Positions 24,094-32,701 of a stretch of DNA of 64,000 nucleotides are shown here, in pieces. Both the position numbers and the translations under genes were made by a program. This DNA is from an uncultured Flammeovirgaceae bacterium. GTDB lineage: Bacteria; Bacteroidota; Bacteroidia; Cytophagales; Cyclobacteriaceae. The notes beneath the pieces were generated by a model. That model did not search any database. It was given only the letters and a program-made list of their open reading frames with translations, and had not been told where the DNA came from. The first letter of the stretch is position 1. Every line of letters starts with the position of its first letter. The stretch is from positions 1 to 64,000 of the forward strand of contig CAKZYA010000061.1 of assembly GCA_937883755.1 (NCBI GenBank), read 5' to 3'.

Positions 24094-27000
24094 CTATCGT
24101 ATAATCGTGATACCACCCCGTTCTTCCAGGATTTCTCCGGTATCGTCCGTATCAGATTTGAAAGTGATCACGTAAGGATATGATCCTAATGGGGCAGGTT
24201 GCCCGTTGTAGGTTCCATCCCACCGGAAATCTCTGTTGTTAGACTGAAAGACTAGTTCGCCCCAGCGATTATAAATCCGAACCTCAAAATCATCGTTGGC
24301 AACGTAACGCGGGTAGACGAAGAACTCACTGTTTACTCCATTGGGCCGGAAGGCGTTAGGGGCAACGATGGTAGGACGACAATCTTCAATCACTTCTACC
24401 GAATCAATTGTTGAGCAGCCAAACTCATTAGTGACTTCTACCACGTAGGTTCCTCCCTGATTAGCGGGAAGCGTGGTGGTATTAAGAAAATCTCCAAAGG
24501 GCGTCATCCATAAAATGTTGGGCGCAAAGCTCACTTCCAGTAATACTGAGTTTGCTTCTGGATTTGGATCACGTGGGCAGATCACGAACGGACCATCGCC
24601 TAAATTAGACTCAGGTACCGGACTGCGGGTAACGTTCGCCGAAGTTTCGGCAGTACAGCCGTCGGCTCCGTCCACCAATTGAGTCACGACTACGCGGTAC
24701 TCGCCATCAGGCATATCAGGACGAAGCAAAAGCGTATCACCACTGGCGGGTAAACGGACATCAGCCGAATCGTACCATTCGTAGCGCAGGCTGTCGGTTC
24801 CATCGGTGGTCACCCGAGCGATGAGCGGAATATCCGTACCATCGGCACAAGCACTACCGTAAAGAATCAGTACTGAAAGTGGCTGATTGACGATAACGGG
24901 TAGCGGACTGGCAGCACTAGCGCAGCTCGTATTGCTACCACCTCTTCGCCGTACATTTACCGAATAATCTCCAGTGCGAGTGACCGTAATATCTTGGGTA
25001 GCGCCGATGTTAGTCTGTACCGTGCCATCCGGTAGCTCTACCTGCCACTCGTAAATCAGATCACCACTGGCGGCTACGTCGGGATCAACAAAGGTTACGC
25101 CAATTACTTTCTCGCCTTCTTCACAACTATTATCTTCTAATTCTACAATGGCCTGAATAGTAGGCGGTGTTTCAAAAGTAACCTCCACCTCCCGGGTAGC
25201 TGGACAAACCGCTCCAGTTAGGTCAGTAACCTGCACCTCGTAAGTACCAGGCTGACTGATGACTACTGGATTACCTGTCCGGCTGCCTAAGCCTACGTTT
25301 CCGGCTACTCCACCGCTAACATTTGTCCATAGGAATTCAAATTCGTTACTAGCCGGGTTTAAAGGATCGCCCGTATCGGGATCTAAGGCGGCTATTTCGG
25401 TAGGCTCACAGAAGACTCGTAAGCCAGGTAAGTCAAAATCTACTGAGTCGGGTTCAGGGATAGTTAGAGTATCGGCTTGGATACACAGACCTGGCAGACT
25501 CTCGAATTCTAACCCGAACGAACCAGGAGCTAATCCGTTGCCGGGAGGAGGATTGTTTTCGGGAATGGTAAATATCAAACTAGATGAGTTTGATCCGCTG
25601 AATTCCACTGTCCCGTTTTCGCCCAATATTGACCAGTTTACTCCAGTGAATGTTCCTGGGTCATCAGGGGTTATGGTAACAACTAATGTTCCGGTATCAT
25701 CGCAGCCTTCTTGAGGTTCAACTTCAACAGTAAAGTCTGCGTTATCATCGCTAATGGCGAATTGCTCGGTAGTGGTACAGCCTATGGAATTGCTGACTGC
25801 TACGGTGTATACTCCTGCAGCTAAATTAGAAATATCGCCAGTATTACCCACCTGATTACCATCTGAATCAGTCCATACAAATGAATATGTTTCGTTAGGG
25901 TCACTTAGAATATTGACCTGTATCTCCCCAGAAGGAACGCCGCATTCTGAAGGGGTAACAGTGCCATCAATCTCCGGTGCTTCTAGAATAGTCACCACAA
26001 CTGTATCTTGAATAAAGCAATCAACATCATCGGTAACAGTGACGGTGTATTGGTAGATGCCTGGATTAGGGGTTAGATCACTAACTTCAATCACGGGTTC
26101 ATTAATACTGGTTATGACCTGATCGTTTTCATCCAGGATAATCCACTCGTAGCCGGGATCACCGGGGGAAGGTATTTCAACGTCTAGCTCCCGCTCTTCG
26201 TTTTGGCAGAGGGTAAAGTCTTCGGGTAACTCCAGCGGTGGTCGATTGTCCACCACAAATACTTCACCTTCGCTTACGCAGCTATCGGCATTGATGACTG
26301 TTACATTGTAAAAACCTGGTTCGGTCGCCGTAATGGTATTAGTCGGAGGTAAGTTGCCACCGCCCACAGCTCCTTGTAAAATCCATTGAAAGGTTAACGT
26401 GCCGTCGTCATCCGCCGGATCAATCGCAGTCAGCTCTACCCCACCGTTACAAAGGTTTACACTTTCGGGTAAGGTTACCTCGGGGGCAGTACCCATGGTA
26501 AAGGCTTGTACTAGAACGGTGTCTTGGTCACATTCGTTGGATAGGGTGACTCGGGCTTCGTAGTTGCCGAGTGTATCGATGGCAAATGAGAAACTTTGCT
26601 CACTGGCTAGTGAATCAGATATACCGACGAAACTTTCAGTACCATCTTCATTTAAGCGAACAATTACCCAATTGTAGGTTTCAATCACATCGTCACGACC
26701 CTGAGCCGAGAACTGGGTTTCATTACCTACGCAGGCATCGTCTACGGTAATATTGGGTTCAGGGAATGAGTTTCCACCTTGGTTGACAAAACTGGGTAAT
26801 CCACGCGTGGTAGTTGCCCCATCGGGCAATTGAACTTGGTCGGCTTGGTAGGTATAGCTTCCGGGATCGTTCACATTTCCGGTGACTGTTCCTAACCCAG
26901 TAGCCCCTTCCTGCACTACGTATACCTGTCCGTCCGGTCCTTGCTGAATAGCTCCGAATACGCCAGATGCCCCACTTACTGGTTGGAAGTTTACGGTAGC

Positions 27001-29553
27001 TCCTTCTTCTAGCGGTCGGTCTACGCTGGCTACGTAAATACCACTGTTGGTAGAAACAATTACGACAGTGTTGCCTACTGAGTCAGTTTGGAATTCTAAT
27101 CCGTAGGGTGTGCCTAGTCCGTCAAAGGGAACGGTAGTTGGTTCGCTGAGTTCTAGGGTTGCCGGATCGTAATTAAAAATTTCCACTCGGTCATCGGCTA
27201 CTACGCCTACGATAGTACCATCTTCATCGCCCCCAAATTTGATATAGCCCTGAGCATCCTCAGGATTGGTAAGATCGTGGTCAGAGCCTACCGAAGAAAT
27301 TACCGGAGTGCCGATGCCTTGCTCAGTAATCGGGTACGCCCGGAAGGCATTGTTACCATATTCGTGGGCAATCAGTGTAGCCGCACTGCCTCGTCCACCT
27401 TGAATACTGATACGCTCGGTACTACGAGAGAATAGAACGTTATTCGCTGAAACAACCACCGGACTGGGTTCCTGAGTACCTTGAACATTGCCGTTAAGGT
27501 TTACAATGGCGTAACGCAACTCGTTACCACCTCCTTCTACCGGAGTAGCAGTAAAAATATAGTAAGACGCATCTGTTCCGGGTACTTGGACCATGCCTAC
27601 CATCGTTGCCGATGCTCCGGGGTCAGCTCCTTCAGTCAAATCTACCGGAGCTCCCAGATTGTCGGTTACTTCGGTGTGGTTGCCGCCATTAACGAAATAT
27701 AGGGTGCGTCCGTCGGTATAAAATAAAGCATCACCGCTGGCATCGGAAATGGCTTCTACGCCTTCGGGAGCGGTTGATGCGCCGTCGCCTAATCCCACTA
27801 CCTGACCGTCGTTATCTACGCCATCGCCATTATCATCATTATTATTTGGGTTATCATAGAGGTTGTTGAAGTCAATACCTGCTCCGTTGCCAAAGTACCA
27901 AACATTGTAGGTTTGGTTCTGTACCTGATATTCTCTCACGTTAGATTCGGCGTAAGCCGTGCAGCCTGTTTGGGGGTCAGTAACGAGTACCCAATAAACT
28001 CCGGCTTCGGTAACCGTAATGCTAGGATCAGTTGATCCGGTACTCCATAAATAGGTATATTGACCAGGGTCACAATCATCGCTACCTCCACCCCCAATCG
28101 GGATATTCACTCCACCCCCACCAGGTTGTTGTCCACCGCCTTGCCCTTGCCCACTTTCAGGGGCGGCACAAAGTAGGGCTGAATCGCCCGGGCAGATGGT
28201 GGTATCTTGAACAATCGGGATTTGCAGATCAAACTCTTGCAGATTGAGGGGTAGACTGGCAAACCGTATGGAATCCCCCCAGAAAGCAGCAGCTTGTATT
28301 TGTCCTCCGGCTTCTTCAGGGGTGAAAGTAGGGCTGTATCCTACGAACGGACCAGTCGGAAGGTTCCAGAAGATGCTATCCGGCTCAGGCGTACCTTCGG
28401 GAAACTCCGGAATAAGTTGTACCGGGTTGTTGGTACACTGTCCGACTTGAGTAATAGAAAAAGCTAAATCACTTTGAGCCGCGTAAGCTACCTGAGAAAA
28501 TTGTTGCCCGCCAAAATCGGCACCATCGAGCAAACCATCTTCGTACGTGACCAATATAGCAGCACTATCCGCTATACTAATTGCCCCAAGTTGAATACCA
28601 TCGGGAGTTTGGTACAGATGGTAAACACTACCGTCGGGACCAGTTTGTAGTCCATAACTCGCTGTTCCATCCACGTCCACCAACACACTAAAGTTTCCCG
28701 TGTTAAAATCGTGCTGAAAAACAGTGCCACCCACTCCGGTGCTGTAATACAGTTTAGAGCCATCCGGCGACCAGGCTACGTCAAAGACATTCTGTCCGGT
28801 ACCTACCGTTTCATCAAACGTAAAATTGCCTGCTCCATCAAAATCAAGTACGTGCGCCCCACCGTTGAAGGCTACTGCTAATTGCCCAGTATTGGGATTG
28901 TACTCCATATTGGTAGCGGTAAAAGCTGGCGCACCAATGGCAACAGGAGAAGCAATGAGACTAGCTACGTCTAGCACCTGCAAATTACTACTGCCAGCTT
29001 CCTGAGTTACTACGTAATAATTAGAACCATCGGGGCTGGGCACAACGGTCATTCCGGGAGCCATTCCGGCAATTCCAGTAGGGGTTGGCCCACCCGTAAC
29101 GGTAGTGACTGGATAACCTCCCCCGCTTAGATCAACCGAAACCTCATAGTATTCCAGATTACCACCATTATTTACAAAAATGTAATACTCGCGCACTCCA
29201 TCGTCGGCGTCATCACCCGGAACTGGAACGGCTACTACAGGTTGTGAACTGTTAGGGTCTCCTACAAGATTACCGCCTGGCACGGGGTTATTTTGTCCAT
29301 CGAAGAGTTGGGTTCCATCCGTATAAAAGTAAATATCCCCAGTATTGGGATCAGCCGCTACGGCACTTCCTCCGGTACCCAGTGGTTGGGCAGTAGTGGT
29401 ATTATCGGTGAGGGAGTCATCACTCAATCCAAATTGGAGCCCACGTCCGCCACTTCCGAAAATCCAGAAATTGTCGGATCGGCCTTGGGCAGCTACTTCA
29501 CTGAGGGTGAGGAACAGAAGTAGATTGATAAGAAGTATTTTGTGGTATCTCAT
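24094..29553 (-). CDS. 1819-residue T9SS cargo with two propeller blocks and PKD/Ig domains
   Basis: Signal peptide about 1-22. Two long related N-terminal blocks (about 28-345 and 550-930) each contain the words NVWYFGNGAG/NFWIFGSGGRG, a TDG-TLY segment, and repeated GGG-ELRYAI-type strands, consistent with two beta-propellers. A Gly/Gln/Pro-rich stretch near 470-495 (GQGQGGGQQPGGGG) joins them. Many PKD/Ig-like domains follow. The last 95 residues are a gliding-motility-type (CHU_C) type B sorting domain (FRPNGVNSEFFVYP, IYNRWGELVFQS, FRWDGTYNG). Known: such cargoes pass the T9SS and attach to the surface. Next to the divergent PorP/SprF gene, its usual export partner. Confidence 0.93.
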   Translation of the reverse strand: MRYHKILLINLLLFLTLSEVAAQGRSDNFWIFGSGGRGLQFGLSDDSLTDNTTTAQPLGTGGSAVAADPNTGDIYFYTDGTQLFDGQNNPVPGGNLVGDPNSSQPVVAVPVPGDDADDGVREYYIFVNNGGNLEYYEVSVDLSGGGYPVTTVTGGPTPTGIAGMAPGMTVVPSPDGSNYYVVTQEAGSSNLQVLDVASLIASPVAIGAPAFTATNMEYNPNTGQLAVAFNGGAHVLDFDGAGNFTFDETVGTGQNVFDVAWSPDGSKLYYSTGVGGTVFQHDFNTGNFSVLVDVDGTASYGLQTGPDGSVYHLYQTPDGIQLGAISIADSAAILVTYEDGLLDGADFGGQQFSQVAYAAQSDLAFSITQVGQCTNNPVQLIPEFPEGTPEPDSIFWNLPTGPFVGYSPTFTPEEAGGQIQAAAFWGDSIRFASLPLNLQEFDLQIPIVQDTTICPGDSALLCAAPESGQGQGGGQQPGGGGVNIPIGGGGSDDCDPGQYTYLWSTGSTDPSITVTEAGVYWVLVTDPQTGCTAYAESNVREYQVQNQTYNVWYFGNGAGIDFNNLYDNPNNNDDNGDGVDNDGQVVGLGDGASTAPEGVEAISDASGDALFYTDGRTLYFVNGGNHTEVTDNLGAPVDLTEGADPGASATMVGMVQVPGTDASYYIFTATPVEGGGNELRYAIVNLNGNVQGTQEPSPVVVSANNVLFSRSTERISIQGGRGSAATLIAHEYGNNAFRAYPITEQGIGTPVISSVGSDHDLTNPEDAQGYIKFGGDEDGTIVGVVADDRVEIFNYDPATLELSEPTTVPFDGLGTPYGLEFQTDSVGNTVVIVSTNSGIYVASVDRPLEEGATVNFQPVSGASGVFGAIQQGPDGQVYVVQEGATGLGTVTGNVNDPGSYTYQADQVQLPDGATTTRGLPSFVNQGGNSFPEPNITVDDACVGNETQFSAQGRDDVIETYNWVIVRLNEDGTESFVGISDSLASEQSFSFAIDTLGNYEARVTLSNECDQDTVLVQAFTMGTAPEVTLPESVNLCNGGVELTAIDPADDDGTLTFQWILQGAVGGGNLPPTNTITATEPGFYNVTVINADSCVSEGEVFVVDNRPPLELPEDFTLCQNEERELDVEIPSPGDPGYEWIILDENDQVITSINEPVIEVSDLTPNPGIYQYTVTVTDDVDCFIQDTVVVTILEAPEIDGTVTPSECGVPSGEIQVNILSDPNETYSFVWTDSDGNQVGNTGDISNLAAGVYTVAVSNSIGCTTTEQFAISDDNADFTVEVEPQEGCDDTGTLVVTITPDDPGTFTGVNWSILGENGTVEFSGSNSSSLIFTIPENNPPPGNGLAPGSFGLEFESLPGLCIQADTLTIPEPDSVDFDLPGLRVFCEPTEIAALDPDTGDPLNPASNEFEFLWTNVSGGVAGNVGLGSRTGNPVVISQPGTYEVQVTDLTGAVCPATREVEVTFETPPTIQAIVELEDNSCEEGEKVIGVTFVDPDVAASGDLIYEWQVELPDGTVQTNIGATQDITVTRTGDYSVNVRRRGGSNTSCASAASPLPVIVNQPLSVLILYGSACADGTDIPLIARVTTDGTDSLRYEWYDSADVRLPASGDTLLLRPDMPDGEYRVVVTQLVDGADGCTAETSANVTRSPVPESNLGDGPFVICPRDPNPEANSVLLEVSFAPNILWMTPFGDFLNTTTLPANQGGTYVVEVTNEFGCSTIDSVEVIEDCRPTIVAPNAFRPNGVNSEFFVYPRYVANDDFEVRIYNRWGELVFQSNNRDFRWDGTYNGQPAPLGSYPYVITFKSDTDDTGEILEERGGITIIR

Positions 29554-29913
29554 AGTTGGCCTTGCTTGAGACGCTAAGATATATTTACGAGAGTAACGAA
29601 AAAAGCATTCGTTTCATGTCTGATGTAAGCAATTAACGCGCATTCTACGATTTAGTGTGTTTCTGATGTGAAGGTGTAAGAAATGATAGAACAAAAAAGA
29701 TAAAGAAAGGTATTTTTCTGATAAAGCTCTCCGGGCAAATAAAAAACAATTATGACCTTTCGCTGTAATATATATACAAGATGGTCGGTAAGCACACTGG
29801 TAGAATCCACTATCTTTGGTGCAAGACGAAATATTGTGCTTTTCACAATAATTTCCCTAGTTATACGCTTTTACTGAAAACAGGTGGTTATTTATATTAT
29901 TGAATTAAGGGGA
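29554..29913. other. 360-base divergent promoter region
   Basis: Lies between the large T9SS cargo gene and the PorP/SprF gene. AT-rich and non-coding. A TATCTTTG matches TAnnTTTG at 29811-29818 for the plus-strand gene. No promoter element is seen for the minus-strand gene. Confidence 0.5.
29811..29818 (+). promoter_or_regulatory. Bacteroidota -7 element (TATCTTTG) for the PorP/SprF gene
   Basis: Exact match to TAnnTTTG on the plus strand, 95 bases before the ATG at 29914. No -33 TTTG at the expected distance; moderate support. Confidence 0.45.
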
Positions 29914-30939
29914 ATGCGACGCGTAGCTTTACTTCTTCTGGGCTTTATTGGATTACTATCCCATCGCGGGCTAGCGCAAGACCCACAATTTTCACAGTTT
30001 TACGCTGCACCATTGTATCTGAATCCGGCTTTTGCAGGTTCTACTGAACTCACGAGGGTGGGATTAAACTTTCGTAGTCAGTGGCCCTCACTGGAAGCTA
30101 ATTTCAACACGGCTTCGGTGTATATGGATCATTTCTTTGAAGATTACAATAGCGGAGTAGGAGCCATTATTACCGGAGACCGTCAGGGCTTGCAAGGATT
30201 GCAGTCAATTAGTATTGGTTTGCAATATGCTTATCAGTTACGACTCACTGATAAGATTACCTTTCGCCCGGGGGTGCAGGGGGCTTTTTACAACCGAGGT
30301 CTTAACCCCGGCCGACTAGTGTTTGGCGACCAACTCAATGAGACCGGACTCATCTCGCCCGTTACGGGGGAAAACCTGGGGGCAGGACTGAACCGATCCT
30401 TCTTTGACTTAACCTTAGGAGGTATTCTATATACCGATAATATTTATTTTGGCTACTCAGCAGGTCACGTTACTACGCCCAACCAATCGCTCACTGGAGA
30501 TGTAGCCCCTCTACCGATGAAGCATTCTATTCACGGAGGCTACCGCATTCCGCTTCCTTCAGGCTTTGGGTACGTCGGGGAAGATGCTAAAGGGAGAGAG
30601 CGAAGTGTTACTCCTACCTTTCAGTATAAACGACAGGGCAATTTTGACCAATTAGATATAGGAGCCTACCTTACCTACGAACCAATAGTGGTAGGACTAT
30701 GGTATCGGGGGCTTCCGGTGCCACAGTTGGAAACCTTCCCTAACAGTGAATCTGTAATCCTGCTAGCTGGGTTTATTCTCCAAGACTTTAATATTGGCTA
30801 TAGCTTTGATTATACCATTTCTGGCCTCGGAATCCAGAGTGGGGGTGCCCACGAAATTTCTGTCGTATATCATTTCTCCCTGCGCGACCCTCGCAAACCA
30901 CCTCGCAGCATTATGAAAATCCCTTGCCCGAAGTTTTAA
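29914..30939 (+). CDS. PorP/SprF-family T9SS membrane protein
   Basis: 341 residues from the ATG at 29914, preceded by AAGGGGA; a GTG at 29884 would add 10 residues and is not needed. Signal peptide about 1-21 (HRGLAQ), then the PorP/SprF mark DPQFSQFYAAPLYLNPAFAG and a repeated beta-barrel pattern (GVGAIITGDRQG, GVQGAFYNRGL). In Bacteroidota these outer-membrane proteins work with type B sorting domains to export their neighbour. Here the divergent 1819-residue cargo with such a domain is 360 bases away. Confidence 0.93.
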   Translation: MRRVALLLLGFIGLLSHRGLAQDPQFSQFYAAPLYLNPAFAGSTELTRVGLNFRSQWPSLEANFNTASVYMDHFFEDYNSGVGAIITGDRQGLQGLQSISIGLQYAYQLRLTDKITFRPGVQGAFYNRGLNPGRLVFGDQLNETGLISPVTGENLGAGLNRSFFDLTLGGILYTDNIYFGYSAGHVTTPNQSLTGDVAPLPMKHSIHGGYRIPLPSGFGYVGEDAKGRERSVTPTFQYKRQGNFDQLDIGAYLTYEPIVVGLWYRGLPVPQLETFPNSESVILLAGFILQDFNIGYSFDYTISGLGIQSGGAHEISVVYHFSLRDPRKPPRSIMKIPCPKF

Positions 30940-30940
30940 A

Positions 30941-31105
30941 TGTGTTAGTGTGTTATGGTTTTAGAGTGTTCATGTGTTAAGACGTTATAGTTCTGAGCGA
31001 CTATATATGGTTCAGCGTTTTGAGTTTTGTTATTATGAATCCTAAACGCTAAACTTAGAATCCAAACCATGACACCCGAACACTTTAATACAATAACACT
31101 TCATA
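30941..31105. repeat. Imperfect 32-base inverted-repeat element A
   Basis: Long arms 30950-30981 and 31067-31099 pair at about 25 of 32 positions (GTGTTAT-type words on the left, ATAACAC on the right). A smaller inner pairing joins AGCGTTT and AAACGCT. The 160-base element sits between the PorP/SprF gene and the M48 gene and carries words seen in the other intergenic elements (GTGTTA). Possibly a transcript end or a dispersed miniature repeat. Confidence 0.6.
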
Positions 31106-31147
31106 ACTGAGAACTATTTTCGGTAGATTTAAGGTTTGTTTGACACT

Positions 31148-32398
31148 ATGGAAGCACAGCTCATTCTATTTATTATTCTGACCATCATCACGGTCAACTT
31201 TATTATTGAACGGGTACTCGATTATCTCAATCGGCAAAATAAGAAACATGATTTACCGGAGGAGCTATCCGGCATATATAACGAACAACGCTATCAGCGC
31301 TCGTTAGAATATCAGCAGGCTAACGACCGTTTTGGGGCGATTACTGCCTCGTTTGGCTTTGTGGTATCGGTGGTGTTATTGCTAAGCGGCTTTTTTGGTT
31401 GGCTCGATATTCAGTTGCGCGACTGGATTGAGCATCCAATTGCCCTATCACTGGTATATTTTGCGGTGCTTTTTTTAGCTTCCGATCTTATGAACTTGCC
31501 CTTTCAGCTCTACCACACTTTTGTGGTTGAGGAAAGTTTTGGTTTCAATAAAATGACCCCTTCATTATTTTTCATGGATAAACTGAAGGGATACGCACTT
31601 ACGGCTGTGCTAGGAGGATTGATTGTTGGGGTATTTTTGTATTTAGTAAACGAATTGGGGCAACCATTCTGGCTGTACTTCTGGGGAGTGGCTTCCGTGG
31701 TGATGATACTATTGAACATGTTCTACACCAGCATTTTTGTTCCACTTTTTAACAAGCTCACTCCTCTAGAAGAGGGTTCACTCAAAACCGCAATTACCAA
31801 TTACGCCCAGCAGGTTAACTTTCCCATTACCAATGTTTATGTAATTGATGGTTCCAAACGGTCAAGTAAGTCCAATGCCTTCTTTTCGGGTATCGGTAGT
31901 AAAAAGAAAGTAGTACTGTACGATACGCTGATTGAGCAGCATAGTGAAGAAGAGTTGGTAGCAATTATTGCTCACGAAGTAGGCCACTATAAGAAGAAGC
32001 ACATCATTTCTGGGTTGTTTTTATCGGTCGCTCAGATTGGTTTCACCCTTTATATCTTATCTCTACTGATTTTTAATGAGGCTTTATCTTTGGCTTTGGG
32101 CGGACAGCAACTCGCGGTTCACCTTAACCTAATCGCGTTTGGTATTTTGTATTCACCTATTAGTACGCTTACTGGGCTGCTAATGAATGTGGTAAGCCGT
32201 AAGAATGAGTTTGAGGCTGATGCTTATGCTGCCCAAACCTACAGCAGTAACCCTTTGCAACAAGCCCTGAAAAAACTATCGGCGCATAATATGAGTAATT
32301 TACTGCCCCACAGTTGGTACGTATTCTTTCACTATTCCCATCCGCCGTTGCTAGAACGACTTCGGGCGATTCGTCGCCAGGAGGTGGTTTCACAATAA
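31148..32398 (+). CDS. M48-family metallopeptidase (Ste24/CAAX-protease type)
   Basis: 416 residues from the ATG at 31148; a TTG at 31136 would extend it by four. About six membrane helices surround a zinc protease domain: zinc ligands His276 and His280 in AHEVGHYKKKH, catalytic Glu277, and third ligand Glu in NEFEADAYAAQ. The N-terminal half has the Ste24-type N-terminal domain (HTFVVEESFGFNKMTPSLFF). Members cleave membrane or lipid-modified proteins; the bacterial substrate is unknown. Flanked on both sides by inverted-repeat elements. Confidence 0.93.
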   Translation: MEAQLILFIILTIITVNFIIERVLDYLNRQNKKHDLPEELSGIYNEQRYQRSLEYQQANDRFGAITASFGFVVSVVLLLSGFFGWLDIQLRDWIEHPIALSLVYFAVLFLASDLMNLPFQLYHTFVVEESFGFNKMTPSLFFMDKLKGYALTAVLGGLIVGVFLYLVNELGQPFWLYFWGVASVVMILLNMFYTSIFVPLFNKLTPLEEGSLKTAITNYAQQVNFPITNVYVIDGSKRSSKSNAFFSGIGSKKKVVLYDTLIEQHSEEELVAIIAHEVGHYKKKHIISGLFLSVAQIGFTLYILSLLIFNEALSLALGGQQLAVHLNLIAFGILYSPISTLTGLLMNVVSRKNEFEADAYAAQTYSSNPLQQALKKLSAHNMSNLLPHSWYVFFHYSHPPLLERLRAIRRQEVVSQ

Positions 32399-32399
32399 A

Positions 32400-32575
32400 T
32401 AGTGTTTTAGTATTAAGGTGTTAACGTGTTGTAGTTCAACATTCACAAGTCTTGAGATTAGCGTTCTGAGTTCATGTGGGCAAAACTCGAAACACCAAAC
32501 TGGGCGACGTTCGCTCAGAATTACACAACGGTCTTTATAACACTTCGCACCATAACACCATCTTAGTGTATTGTG
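32400..32575. repeat. Inverted-repeat element B with GCGACGTTCGC core
   Basis: Downstream of the M48 gene. Left arm words GTGTTTTAG and AGGTGTTAAC face TTATAACAC and CATAACACC on the right (pairing imperfect, with gaps). The core GCGACGTTCGC lies at 32504-32514, itself nearly palindromic. Same word structure as elements A, C and D. Confidence 0.55.
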
Positions 32576-32701
32576 TCCTGAAAAATTACATGCCTGCGTT
32601 TTTGTGAAAAAAGGCTTTTCCTCCCCTATCCTTTATCCCTAGCTTTCAGGCAAATATGCGGATGTCAAATTATCCGCTGAGTACCGTAAAATTGTGATTC
32701 T

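Noticed and set aside
28032-28450. Plus-strand frames within the T9SS cargo gene
   Set aside because: Antisense to a well-supported 1819-residue protein with typical domains; no independent evidence.
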